DNA of 21,349 nucleotides from assembly GCA_031548545.1 (NCBI GenBank), contig JAVBQY010000034.1:1-21349 (forward strand), read 5' to 3'. Of this stretch, positions 14,834 through 21,349 are shown piece after piece (the stretch's first letter is position 1; each line of letters starts with the position of its first letter). The position numbers and the translations under genes are program-made. A model generated the notes under the pieces. That model was not told where the DNA came from, did no database searches, and was given only the letters and a program-made list of their open reading frames with translations. Origin of the DNA: UBA932 sp031548545 (lineage in GTDB: Bacteria > Bacteroidota > Bacteroidia > Bacteroidales > UBA932).

Positions 14834-17209
14834 CTAAAACAAGCTGCCGACCTGGTAGACCAGGAAAGAGAGGACCCAGGCCAGCAAGGTATTGTATGTC
14901 ATGGAGAAGATGGCGAATTTCCACCCGCCTTCCTTCCGGATGGCGGCAATCACCGCCACGCAGGGGAAATAAACGAGGATAAAAATCATGAAAGAATAGG
15001 CTACCAGCGGACTAAATACCTTTTCGCCCGTATGCGGCCCCGAAACATAGGTTTGTTGTTGCAGCTTTTCTTTCAGTGAGGCGGAATTACCGTCCTCCAC
15101 TTCAAAGTCGGCATGGTATAAGATCCCCATGGAACTCACGACTATTTCCTTGGCGCCCAGACCGGACAAGATACTCACGCCCATCTTCCAGTCAAAGCCC
15201 AGCGGTTGCATGGCCGGTTCTATGAGTTTACCGATCTGTCCGAGGTAAGAGCCTTCCTGGGTGGTTTTATGCTTGGGATAATAACTCAGCGCCCAGATCA
15301 CCAGCGAGGCGATCAGGATCACATTGGCCATCTTTTTCAGGTACTGCACCCCCTTGCTCCACATGTGGCGGGTGGTATTTTTCAAGGTGGGCATACGGTA
15401 GGGCGGCAGCTCCATCACAAAAGGCGCCTCTTCGGCCCGGAACACGGTTTTCTTCAACAACAGGGCGGAACCCACCGCCAATAAAATACCGATCATATAG
15501 ATGGAGAAAAGCACCAAGCCCTGGTTTTTAGGAAAAAAAGCGCCGATAAACAGCACATAGACCGGCAGGCGCGCACTGCATGACATAAAAGGAGTAATCA
15601 ACATGGTGAGCAGACGGTCTTTGCGGCTCTCGAGCGTGCGGGTGGCCATCACCGCCGGCACGTTACAGCCGAAACCCATCAGCAGGGGAATGAAAGATTT
15701 ACCGTGCAGGCCTATCTTGTGCATCACCTTGTCCATGATAAAAGCGGCGCGGGCCATATAGCCGGAGTCTTCCATCAGGGAGATAAAGAAAAACAGGATC
15801 AGGATATTGGGCAAAAACACCAACACACCGCCAATACCGCCGATAAGCCCGTCGACCAGCAGATCACGCAGCGTACCGCCGGGCAGCAGTTGATTAAACA
15901 GGCCGGCTACCCAACCCACGCCTGCTTCCAGCCAGTGCATGGGGTAACTGCCCAGGCTGAATGTCGTCTGGAACATGACCCAGAGGAAAAAGACCAGCAC
16001 CGGAATGCCCAGGTATTTATGGGTGATGATGGTATCAATGGCCGTAGATATTTTTTGCTGGTCATTCTTTCCGTGTACATAGGTTTCTTCCAAGGCGCCG
16101 GTAATAAAACCGTATTTGGCGTCCGCGAGCAGGGTTTCTACCGTTTCACCGGATTTATGCCTCAACTTACGCCCCTGCTGCTCCACCAGCTGGAGTATAG
16201 CCGCCTCATTAGGCAGGCCGCCAAGAAAACGGCTGATATTTTTTTCGTTTTCCAACAAATGAATGGCCAAAAAACGCGACGAATAACGGTCCAGTTCCGC
16301 ATTCTTACGCAACTCGGGTTGCAGGACGGCGATGGCCGCCTCTATGTCTTCCCCATAATTGATATGCACGTGGCGCACCAGCGGCTCATCATTCTCAAAT
16401 ACGGCAATCACCTTGTCGAATAAGTCATCCAGCCCTCTCTCCCGTTTGGCCACCGTAGGTACAATAGGCATCCCTATCATCTTCGACAAATCCGTATAGG
16501 CAAAATCAGCGCCGGACTTTTCAAGTTCATCATACATATTCAACGCGATCACGACACTGATGTTCGCGTCCAGCAACTGGGTGGTCAGAAAAAGGTTGCG
16601 TTGGAGGTTGGAGGCGTCCACCACATTGATCACCACATCGGGAAAGGCGTTGAGCAGGTGTTCCTGTACACACATTTCCTCCGGTGTGTAGCCGGTAATA
16701 GAATAGGTACCGGGCAGGTCGGTAATATTGATGGTATAATCCCGGTGCTTAAGTGTGGCCGTTTTGATATCTACCGTCACTCCGGCATAATTTCCCACCC
16801 GCTCGCGCGCACCGGAGGCGGCATTGAACAGGGTGGTCTTTCCGCAGTTGGGATTACCCACCAGGGCTACATTAATCGTTTTAGACTCTTCATGAAGGGC
16901 ACGGGCCGTTTCATCGACAATAAGGCCCGGCGCATCAACGGCGCCGGCCTGTTCCCCGGCAGACAAACGCACCACCTCTACCATCGCGGCCTCGCTGCGC
17001 CGCAACGAGACATGATACCCCATAATTTCGTACTCAATAGGGTCCTGCATCGGGGCGTTCTTAATGACCGTCACCACCTTGTTCCGCACAAAGCCGATTT
17101 CCATGATACGCTTGCGGAAACCACCATAGCCCAGTACGCGGGTAATCATACAACGATCACCTGTTTCCAGGTCCGAGAGGTATAGGGGGGCTGAAAGGTT
17201 TTCCGACAT
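14834..17209 (-). CDS. feoB: FeoA-FeoB fusion ferrous iron transporter, 791 aa
   Basis: I chose ATG 17209 over the upstream 17263 because a consensus promoter (17233-17263) lies across the extra codons and would place the longer start before the transcript. The first roughly 80 residues are a FeoA SH3-like domain (LYLSDLETGDRC, GGFRKRIMEIGFV, YEIMGYHVSLRRSEA). The FeoB G domain follows: G1 GNPNCGKTT at 118-126, G3 DLPG at 164-167, G4 NMYD at 224-227. The membrane part has the Gate motifs GFGCNVPAVMATR (about residue 510) and PFMSCSARLPVY (about 538). The protein imports Fe2+ across the inner membrane. FeoAB fusions are normal in Bacteroidota. The gene ends 29 bases before the -33 element of the btuB promoter, so feoAB transcripts may run into that unit. 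Confidence 0.95.
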   Translation of the reverse strand: MSENLSAPLYLSDLETGDRCMITRVLGYGGFRKRIMEIGFVRNKVVTVIKNAPMQDPIEYEIMGYHVSLRRSEAAMVEVVRLSAGEQAGAVDAPGLIVDETARALHEESKTINVALVGNPNCGKTTLFNAASGARERVGNYAGVTVDIKTATLKHRDYTINITDLPGTYSITGYTPEEMCVQEHLLNAFPDVVINVVDASNLQRNLFLTTQLLDANISVVIALNMYDELEKSGADFAYTDLSKMIGMPIVPTVAKRERGLDDLFDKVIAVFENDEPLVRHVHINYGEDIEAAIAVLQPELRKNAELDRYSSRFLAIHLLENEKNISRFLGGLPNEAAILQLVEQQGRKLRHKSGETVETLLADAKYGFITGALEETYVHGKNDQQKISTAIDTIITHKYLGIPVLVFFLWVMFQTTFSLGSYPMHWLEAGVGWVAGLFNQLLPGGTLRDLLVDGLIGGIGGVLVFLPNILILFFFISLMEDSGYMARAAFIMDKVMHKIGLHGKSFIPLLMGFGCNVPAVMATRTLESRKDRLLTMLITPFMSCSARLPVYVLFIGAFFPKNQGLVLFSIYMIGILLAVGSALLLKKTVFRAEEAPFVMELPPYRMPTLKNTTRHMWSKGVQYLKKMANVILIASLVIWALSYYPKHKTTQEGSYLGQIGKLIEPAMQPLGFDWKMGVSILSGLGAKEIVVSSMGILYHADFEVEDGNSASLKEKLQQQTYVSGPHTGEKVFSPLVAYSFMIFILVYFPCVAVIAAIRKEGGWKFAIFSMTYNTLLAWVLSFLVYQVGSLF

Positions 17210-17232
17210 ATTGGCAGCATGTTTTAGTCTTG

Positions 17233-17263
17233 CAAATATACTATTTATTCCGTTCGCGGACAA
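17233..17263 (-). promoter_or_regulatory. Bacteroidota promoter for feoAB
   Basis: On the minus strand TTG (17263-17261) is followed by 20 bases and then TATATTTG (17240-17233), an exact TAnnTTTG. The leader to the chosen ATG at 17209 is about 20 bases. Confidence 0.7.
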
Positions 17264-17280
17264 TCCCTAAAAATAGGGAT
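17263..17280. promoter_or_regulatory. Perfect palindrome ATCCCTA-aaaa-TAGGGAT between feoAB and pyrF (candidate operator)
   Basis: ATCCCTA at 17263-17269 and TAGGGAT at 17274-17280 form a perfect 7-bp inverted repeat around AAAA. It touches the feoAB -33 element and lies 28 bp before the pyrF -7 element. It resembles neither the classical Fur box nor the DtxR/IdeR box. Confidence 0.55.
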
Positions 17281-17307
17281 GAAGGTGGAAAATAACAGGA
17301 AAATGAT

Positions 17308-17315
17308 TATCTTTG
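17308..17315 (+). promoter_or_regulatory. Bacteroidota -7 element for pyrF-ubiD
   Basis: TATCTTTG is an exact TAnnTTTG, 17 bases before the pyrF ATG at 17333. No good TTG lies about 20 bp upstream. The site argues for the 17333 start rather than the in-frame ATG at 17279. Confidence 0.55.
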
Positions 17316-17332
17316 TTAAAATTATCAATGCT

Positions 17333-18154
17333 ATGACATTAAACAATTTATACGAACAAATCCAAGCAAAACGCAGTTTCCTCTGCGTAGGCCTGGATCC
17401 CGACATGAACAAATTACCCGCGCACCTCAGGCAGCTGCCCGAACCGTTGTTTGCTTTTTGTAAGGCGATCATTGACAGCACGGCAGCCTATACCGTAGCC
17501 TACAAACCCAACCTGGCCTTCTTTGAAGCCGCGGGCGCTTCCGGATGGTTGCAACTGGTAAAACTCGTGGCCTATATCCGCCAACACTACCCCAAGCTCT
17601 TCATCATAGCCGATGCCAAACGCGGCGACATCGGCAACACCTCCAAACTTTATGCCGAAGCTTTTTTCAAGGCCATGGACGTAGACGCCGTCACCCTGTC
17701 CCCTTATATGGGCCGTGATACGGTACAACCCTTCCTCGAATATGAAAGCCGGTGGGCCGTACTGCTGGCCTTGACCTCCAATCCTTCGGCGGCCGACTTC
17801 GAGTTGACGGAAGAAGCCGGAACAGGAAAGAAATTGTATGAAAAAGTAATGGAGACGTCAAGCCGCTGGGGTACGACAGACAATTTAATGTACGTGGTAG
17901 GGGCCACCCAGGCCTCCATGCTGGAAGGCATCCGCCGGATTATTCCAGACCACTTCCTGCTGGTGCCCGGCGTGGGTGAACAGGGCGGCAGCCTCGAAGA
18001 GGTAGCCCGTTACGGCATGAACAGCAAATGCGGCCTGCTGGTCAATTCCTCGCGCGGCATTATCTTTGCCGACAGCAGCGAACAGTTTGCAGAGACCGCC
18101 GGACAAAAGGCGCATGAACTGCAGCAGCAGATGGAACAGCTATTAAAGAAATAG
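17333..18154 (+). CDS. pyrF: Orotidine 5'-phosphate decarboxylase, 273 aa
   Basis: This enzyme decarboxylates OMP to UMP, the last step of de novo pyrimidine synthesis, in the cytoplasm. Visible motifs are the N-terminal FLCVGLDPDMNKLP, the substrate-binding YKPNLAFFEAAG, and the catalytic IADAKRGDIGNT with Asp94, Lys96 and Asp99. VTLSPYMGRD, VVGAT and LVPGVGEQGG (phosphate-binding end of the barrel) follow. The length of about 270 aa fits the type 2 (longer) PyrF family. The start at 17333 (MTLNNLYEQI) is preferred because a -7 element lies at 17308-17315, downstream of the alternative ATG. The UbiD-family gene starts 16 bases after the stop, so they are probably co-transcribed. Confidence 0.95.
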   Translation: MTLNNLYEQIQAKRSFLCVGLDPDMNKLPAHLRQLPEPLFAFCKAIIDSTAAYTVAYKPNLAFFEAAGASGWLQLVKLVAYIRQHYPKLFIIADAKRGDIGNTSKLYAEAFFKAMDVDAVTLSPYMGRDTVQPFLEYESRWAVLLALTSNPSAADFELTEEAGTGKKLYEKVMETSSRWGTTDNLMYVVGATQASMLEGIRRIIPDHFLLVPGVGEQGGSLEEVARYGMNSKCGLLVNSSRGIIFADSSEQFAETAGQKAHELQQQMEQLLKK

Positions 18155-18170
18155 ACGAGGACAAGCGCGC

Positions 18171-19892
18171 ATGTATAAAAATCTACAGGCCTATATCAGG
18201 GAGTTGGAACAAGAGGGGGAACTGCTACGTATCCGCGAATTTACGGATCCTGTGCTGGAAATGGCAGAGGTGGCCGACCGCATGGCCAAAAGCGCCGGCG
18301 GCGGTAAAGCGCTACTGTTCGAAAATACGGGCACCGGCTTTCCGGTTCTCATGAATATGATGGGCTCCGAAACGCGCATGCTCCGGACACTGGGCATACA
18401 ACACTACGATGAAATCGGGACGCGGATTGACGGCTTGTTTGCCGCCATGCTTTCGCCCAAACCCAATTTGTGGGATAAGCTAAAATTATTGCCCACCCTG
18501 AAAGACGCTGCCGGCTGGATGCCCCGCGTTACCAACAAGCGCGGCGCCTGCCAAGAGGTAGTCATGGCCGAACCCGATTTATCCAAACTACCCATCCTGC
18601 AATGCTGGCCGCATGATGGCGGGAAGTTCATCACCCTGCCCATGGTGCACACCAAAGACCCGCAGACCGGCATGCGTAACATGGGTATGTACCGTATGCA
18701 GGTATTCTCACCCGACACGGCCGGCATGCACTGGCACCGGCACAAGACCGGCGCAAGGCATTTCCAGCTATGTAAAGAGATGGGAGTAAGCCGTTTTCCG
18801 GTGGCGATAGCCCTGGGCGGCGATCCGGTCTATACCTACTGCGCCACCGCACCCATGCCCGACAATGTGGATGAGTACCTGCTTGCCGGATTCCTGCGTA
18901 ACAAAAGCGTGGAACTCGTGCCCTGCCTCACCCAGCCGCTGGAGGTCCCGGCCGATGTGGATATGGTGATCGAGGGCTATATCGACACCGCAGCAGCTCC
19001 GGTGAAAGAAGGCCCCTTCGGCGACCACACCGGCTTTTACTCCTTAGAAGACCTGTATCCCCTTTTACACGTCACGGCCATCACCCACCGCCGCGACGCC
19101 GTGTACCCGGCCACCGTGGTAGGTATCCCGCCGCAAGAGGATGCCTATATGGGACAAGCCTCCGAACGGATTTTCCTGGCCCCCATCCGCCTGGCGCTGG
19201 CGCCCGAGGTAATTGACCTGCATATGCCGTTTGAGGGCGTAGCGCATAATATCATACTGGTAAAAATCAAACCGTCGTACCCCGGCCAGGCCATCAAGGT
19301 GGCCCATGCCCTCTGGGGTGCAGGACAGATGATGTTCAATAAAATCATGGTCGTGCTTGACGATACGGTGGAACTCACCGACTATCCGGCGGTCCGGCGC
19401 GCCATCAACAGGCATTACCGCCCGGAGCAGGACACCTACTTCAGCCGCGGACCGCTGGATGTGCTTGACCACTCCGCCGCCGAGACCGGATTTGGCGGAA
19501 AAATATGCATCGATGCTACAGAAAAAAGAGAAACCGTTGAAAGGCCGCAAGAGGCAGACGAGCAATCACCCTTCACTTTCTTGTTTGATGAAGAGGTAGA
19601 CAGGACGGATTACAGCACCTGTGCGTGGCTGTTAGGCAACAATACGGACCCCATGCGCGACTGCAAGGTGGACAACGGGAAATTGCTTGTGGACGCCCGC
19701 AGCAAAACAACAGCTGCGGCATCATTCCCCAAGCGCTGGCCCAATATCGTATGCATGGACAAGAAGACCATTGCCGCCGTCGATGCCAAATGGCCTCAGC
19801 TGGGCCTCGGCCCGCTCCTGCCCTCTCCATCGCTGAAATATAAAAATTTGCTTAAGCCGGGCGGGGCGGAGGTAAAGCTTTTGCCAAGCTGA
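18171..19892 (+). CDS. UbiD-family prenyl-FMN-dependent decarboxylase (probable menaquinone biosynthesis), 573 aa
   Basis: The sequence is full-length UbiD-like. The N-terminal domain includes FTDPVLEMAEVADRM. The prenyl-FMN/metal region contains NMGMYRMQ (Arg175) and HWHRHK. The catalytic region is EGPFGDHTGFYS (Glu280). KIKPSYPGQAIKVAHALWGAGQ and the long C-terminal helices follow. UbiD enzymes use prenylated FMN made by UbiX; no ubiX is visible here. In quinone pathways the family removes a carboxylate from the prenylated aromatic ring. Bacteroidota make menaquinone, and long homologues of this type are usually assigned to a menaquinone decarboxylation step of the futalosine route; that assignment is an inference. 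GAGGA (18157-18161) precedes the ATG. pyrF lies 16 bases upstream. Confidence 0.87.
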   Translation: MYKNLQAYIRELEQEGELLRIREFTDPVLEMAEVADRMAKSAGGGKALLFENTGTGFPVLMNMMGSETRMLRTLGIQHYDEIGTRIDGLFAAMLSPKPNLWDKLKLLPTLKDAAGWMPRVTNKRGACQEVVMAEPDLSKLPILQCWPHDGGKFITLPMVHTKDPQTGMRNMGMYRMQVFSPDTAGMHWHRHKTGARHFQLCKEMGVSRFPVAIALGGDPVYTYCATAPMPDNVDEYLLAGFLRNKSVELVPCLTQPLEVPADVDMVIEGYIDTAAAPVKEGPFGDHTGFYSLEDLYPLLHVTAITHRRDAVYPATVVGIPPQEDAYMGQASERIFLAPIRLALAPEVIDLHMPFEGVAHNIILVKIKPSYPGQAIKVAHALWGAGQMMFNKIMVVLDDTVELTDYPAVRRAINRHYRPEQDTYFSRGPLDVLDHSAAETGFGGKICIDATEKRETVERPQEADEQSPFTFLFDEEVDRTDYSTCAWLLGNNTDPMRDCKVDNGKLLVDARSKTTAAASFPKRWPNIVCMDKKTIAAVDAKWPQLGLGPLLPSPSLKYKNLLKPGGAEVKLLPS

Positions 19893-19899
19893 TTTTTTT
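19871..19899 (+). terminator. Weak candidate terminator at the end of the UbiD-family gene
   Basis: GGTAAA (19871-19876) can pair with TTTGCC (19880-19885, one G-T pair) around a 3-base loop. Seven Ts (19893-19899) begin seven bases later, right after the TGA. The stem is short and overlaps the coding end. Confidence 0.35.
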
Positions 19900-19925
19900 C
19901 ATTTGTATAATTTCACATTTACATA

Positions 19926-19956
19926 TTGGTGATTGCAAATAAACGCTTTAACTTTG
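19926..19956 (+). promoter_or_regulatory. Bacteroidota promoter in the intergenic gap, with no protein gene behind it
   Basis: TTG at 19926-19928 is followed by exactly 20 bases and then TAACTTTG at 19949-19956, matching the -33/-7 consensus. Transcription would start near 19962, in a stretch without a credible reading frame. Confidence 0.7.
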
Positions 19957-19971
19957 TTTCATTAAAGCGTT
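19942..19971. promoter_or_regulatory. Perfect 9-bp inverted repeat spanning the -7 element
   Basis: AACGCTTTA (19942-19950) and TAAAGCGTT (19963-19971) are perfect inverted copies with a 12-base spacer holding the core of the -7 element. A further half-site, TAAAGCGT, lies at 20126-20133. This may be an operator or may partly fold in RNA; most of the left arm would lie upstream of the transcript, which favours a DNA site. Confidence 0.5.
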
Positions 19972-20174
19972 CTTTACTTCCCCCCTCCTTTTTTTATGCT
20001 CTAGAACAGACCATCTAAAATTGGCGTGGGTCTGGCTCATTTAGCGTTTATAGGCTTCCTAATGCCTCTATTAATAGACAAACTAAAGGACCACGCTACA
20101 AGCACCATTTAAATATTTAACTATTTAAAGCGTAAATGCTATTGCTGCAAAATAATTTTGCGGTAGGTTTTTTA
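19962..20174 (+). ncRNA. Candidate structured small RNA (about 210 nt) with its own promoter and terminator
   Basis: It begins just after the promoter at 19926-19956. The 5' part has a C-rich then T-rich stretch (19979-19995). The centre can form a long interrupted hairpin: TGGCGTGG (20022-20029) with CCACGCTA (20091-20098), then inner pairs such as TTTAG/CTAAA and ATAGGC/GCC-TCTAT. The 3' end is a hairpin GCAAAAT/ATTTTGC (20147-20161) followed by a TTTTTT run (20168-20173). I do not recognise tmRNA, the SRP RNA core, RNase P or a confident 6S fold. No reading frame with coding character is present. Existence and ends are inferred from signals only. Confidence 0.5.
20147..20173 (+). terminator. 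Hairpin plus T-run ending the candidate small RNA
   Basis: GCAAAAT (20147-20153) and ATTTTGC (20155-20161) are inverted copies, extended outward by T-G and C-G pairs. Six Ts follow at 20168-20173. Confidence 0.55.
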
Positions 20175-20469
20175 TTGGCTATTGCTTAAGAAGGTGCGCG
20201 CTCACCTACAGTTCTTGTTACTGTTGTTATGTGTCGCGATGCGATCGCGGTGTGCCGCGGGGGCGTCTCCTTATTTTCTCTTTTTCTTTTTGGCTTGACC
20301 CAAAAAGAAACAACCGGAGCGCAGCGGAGCTCACGAACACTTTAAAAAATAAAAAAGGTGTGAGTAAAAAGTCAAGTCTGACGCCAGCCCGGCTAAAAAT
20401 CGGTCATTACGGCAAGAACAAGGAAAACTCGCTACGCTCAAACATTCCTTGTTCTTTTTGCCTCATTCC

Positions 20470-20514
20470 CGGTTTTCTTCACGCCGGCTGACGTAGGACG
20501 GTCCTGGCTGCAAA
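20470..20514 (+). repeat. 45-bp direct repeat, copy A
   Basis: The unit begins CGGTTTTCTTCACGCCGG, continues with CGTAGGACGGTCCT and ends CTGCAAA. Copy B lies 72 bases downstream and differs at a 4-base and a 2-3-base segment. The AGGAC-G-GTCCT core is itself palindromic. Confidence 0.85.
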
Positions 20515-20541
20515 GGGATACAAGGTATGCTATCTCTACTT

Positions 20542-20587
20542 CGGTTTTCTTCACGCCGGTTCCCGTAGGACGGTCCTTAACTGCAAA
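20542..20587 (+). repeat. 46-bp direct repeat, copy B
   Basis: It shares CGGTTTTCTTCACGCCGG, CGTAGGACGGTCCT and CTGCAAA with copy A. The variable segments read TTCC instead of CTGA and TAA instead of GG. Confidence 0.85.
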
Positions 20588-20605
20588 TTGTTTTTTTATC
20601 TTTCT

Positions 20606-20669
20606 CTTAATCACTTAGTCTCTCAATCCCTTAGCTCCTTGCTTTCTTAGTCTCTTAATCACTTTTAAT
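20606..20669 (+). repeat. Tandem 8-bp repeat array (CTTAGTCN-like), copy 2
   Basis: Eight consecutive 8-bp units lie in strict register: CTTAATCA, CTTAGTCT, CTCAATCC, CTTAGCTC, CTTGCTTT, CTTAGTCT, CTTAATCA, CTTTTAAT. The array ends three bases before the ATG of the last gene (20673), so it occupies the position where a ribosome-binding site would be. Its units match the array at 11335-11366. Confidence 0.8.
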
Positions 20670-20672
20670 AAC

Positions 20673-21349
20673 ATGAAGAAGATTTGTTCATTGCTTAGCT
20701 GCTTATTTGTTGTGTTGACCTTGTTGTCCGGGCCGCTGGCGGCGCCACTTTCCGCACAGCCGGTGACGGTGGGTGATTTGACGGTCTGGGGTGACAATAG
20801 CCTCACGCTTGATATCGCCTGGGGGCCGGGTGCGCGCACAGCGCCCTGGTCGGACTCCGTGTGGGTGCTGATAGATTATAAGGATGCCGGTGGTGAACTG
20901 CGGCGTTTGCCTGTTAGTGGGGCGACGGTGACCGCCGGACAGGCGACCTGGCCGGGCGCCCGGGCACGGTTGGTGGCCGGCAATACCGCAGGCTTCTTTG
21001 TGGATGGACAGGCCCGGGCCTTGGGAGCGGCCGCTACGCTCACCCTGCGTGTCGTGCCGGAATTGCCGGCCGGGGCGACGATTAACAAACCCTGCGCCTA
21101 TGCCCTGGATTATCCACCCTTGGCAACCTATGGCGTGGACAGTGGAGATAATACCGTAGCGCTGGTGGGTACCGCACCTTTTTGCGGCACCCTGATCAAC
21201 GCCTCCGGAACAACAATGACACTCACTTCTTCTTCCGCTTCCTTTACCTTGCCCACCGGTTTTCGCGTAGGCAGCTATACCGACCTTACAGGCAACAGCG
21301 GGCTGGTAGATTGTGGGGCTTCCCGCCCTACGGTAACCGGCAGCAGCGG
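20673..21349 (+). CDS. Secreted protein of unknown function, N-terminal 225 codons (runs off window)
   Basis: The frame is open from ATG 20673 to the edge. The N-terminus is a signal peptide (MKKICSLL..., hydrophobic core, cleavage near LSAQ). The mature part starts PVTVGDLTVWGDNSLTLDIAW and includes APWSDSVWVLIDYKDAGGELRRLPVSGATV and CAYALDYPPLATY. This N-terminal style occurs in large Bacteroidota surface proteins that carry further modules toward the C-terminus, but I cannot name the family with confidence. The start codon has no purine-rich ribosome-binding site; a CTTAGTCN array lies directly before it. Many Bacteroidota genes lack a Shine-Dalgarno sequence, so this does not argue against it. 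Confidence 0.75.
   Translation, partial: MKKICSLLSCLFVVLTLLSGPLAAPLSAQPVTVGDLTVWGDNSLTLDIAWGPGARTAPWSDSVWVLIDYKDAGGELRRLPVSGATVTAGQATWPGARARLVAGNTAGFFVDGQARALGAAATLTLRVVPELPAGATINKPCAYALDYPPLATYGVDSGDNTVALVGTAPFCGTLINASGTTMTLTSSSASFTLPTGFRVGSYTDLTGNSGLVDCGASRPTVTGSS

Larger units (their letters stand above)
20235..20587 (+). repeat. Probable dispersed repeat element with several strong hairpins and a 45-bp direct repeat
   Basis: This stretch has no credible gene and unusually dense symmetry. CGCGAT/ATCGCG lies at 20235-20249. A perfect 11-bp inverted repeat (TTTCTTTTTGG 20283-20293 with CCAAAAAGAAA 20300-20310) has a 6-base loop. A perfect 12-bp inverted repeat (AAGAACAAGGAA 20414-20425 with TTCCTTGTTCTT 20445-20456) has a loop containing CTCGCTACGCTC. 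Two near-identical copies of a 45-bp unit follow. Extragenic repeats with a CTTTTTGG...CCAAAAAG hairpin are, to my memory, frequent in sphingobacterial genomes, but I could not search. The 86-codon frame at 20231 is likely an artefact of the element. Confidence 0.6.

Noticed and set aside
14670..14924. 84-codon minus-strand open frame between feoB and btuB
   Set aside because: It overlaps the end of feoB and most of the cobalamin riboswitch and crosses the promoter, so it is not a credible gene.
15704..16423. 239-codon plus-strand open frame inside feoB
   Set aside because: The feoAB frame on the other strand shows all G-domain and Gate motifs; this is its antisense shadow.
17210..17263. Longer feoAB start at 17263
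   Set aside because: The extra 18 codons lie over the -33/-7 promoter. The ATG at 17209 directly begins the FeoA domain.
17279..17332. Longer pyrF start at 17279
   Set aside because: It would begin upstream of the -7 element at 17308-17315, and the added residues are not PyrF-like.
20231..20491. 86-codon plus-strand open frame
   Set aside because: It coincides with the hairpin-rich repeat element and has no protein-like features; such frames are common artefacts of repeats.

Overview
This window looks like a chromosomal segment from a Bacteroidota bacterium, most likely the Chitinophaga/Sphingobacteria side. The evidence is a type IX secretion C-terminal sorting domain, Bacteroidota-type promoters (TTG about 20 bp before TAnnTTTG) ahead of several genes, a FeoA-FeoB fusion, a BtuB-BtuG cobalamin pair with a BtuG-type surface lipoprotein, and large secreted RHS/YD-repeat proteins of the kind common in that phylum. 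Taxonomy below phylum is an inference from gene style only.

Region 1 (1-11347) is a divergent cell-surface locus. On the minus strand two YD/RHS-type secreted proteins overlap by one base (TGATG). The first is 987 aa. The second begins at 5067, runs off the left edge without a stop (1689 codons visible), and combines about eight Ig-like repeats, a proline/aspartate linker, a DUF6443-like segment and RHS repeats. Facing away on the plus strand are a secreted protein with a type IX sorting domain and a secreted beta-propeller-repeat protein whose 3' end looks eroded. The 136-bp divergent spacer carries a perfect 7-bp inverted repeat.

Region 2 (11374-17209) holds metal/cofactor uptake on the minus strand. 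A Bacteroidota promoter drives a cobalamin riboswitch (14591-14765), then a BtuB-like TonB-dependent receptor and, three bases later, a BtuG-like lipoprotein. Upstream lies feoAB (ferrous iron transport) with its own promoter.

Region 3 (17333-19892) is a plus-strand pair, pyrF (orotidine 5'-phosphate decarboxylase) and a UbiD-family decarboxylase probably used in menaquinone synthesis. pyrF and feoAB diverge from a short spacer that carries a perfect palindrome over the feo -33 element.

Region 4 (19893-20672) is a gene-free gap. It holds a well-formed promoter, a candidate structured small RNA ending in a hairpin and T-run, a repeat element with long inverted repeats and two 45-bp direct repeats, and a 64-bp array of 8-bp units (CTTAGTCN-like). 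A related array sits at 11335-11366. A partial secreted protein gene starts at 20673 and runs off the right edge.

The most unusual material is the putative small RNA with its promoter palindrome, the dispersed 8-bp arrays, the hairpin holding the btuB ribosome-binding site in its loop, and the coupled RHS pair with its linker. All of these are sequence readings without database support.
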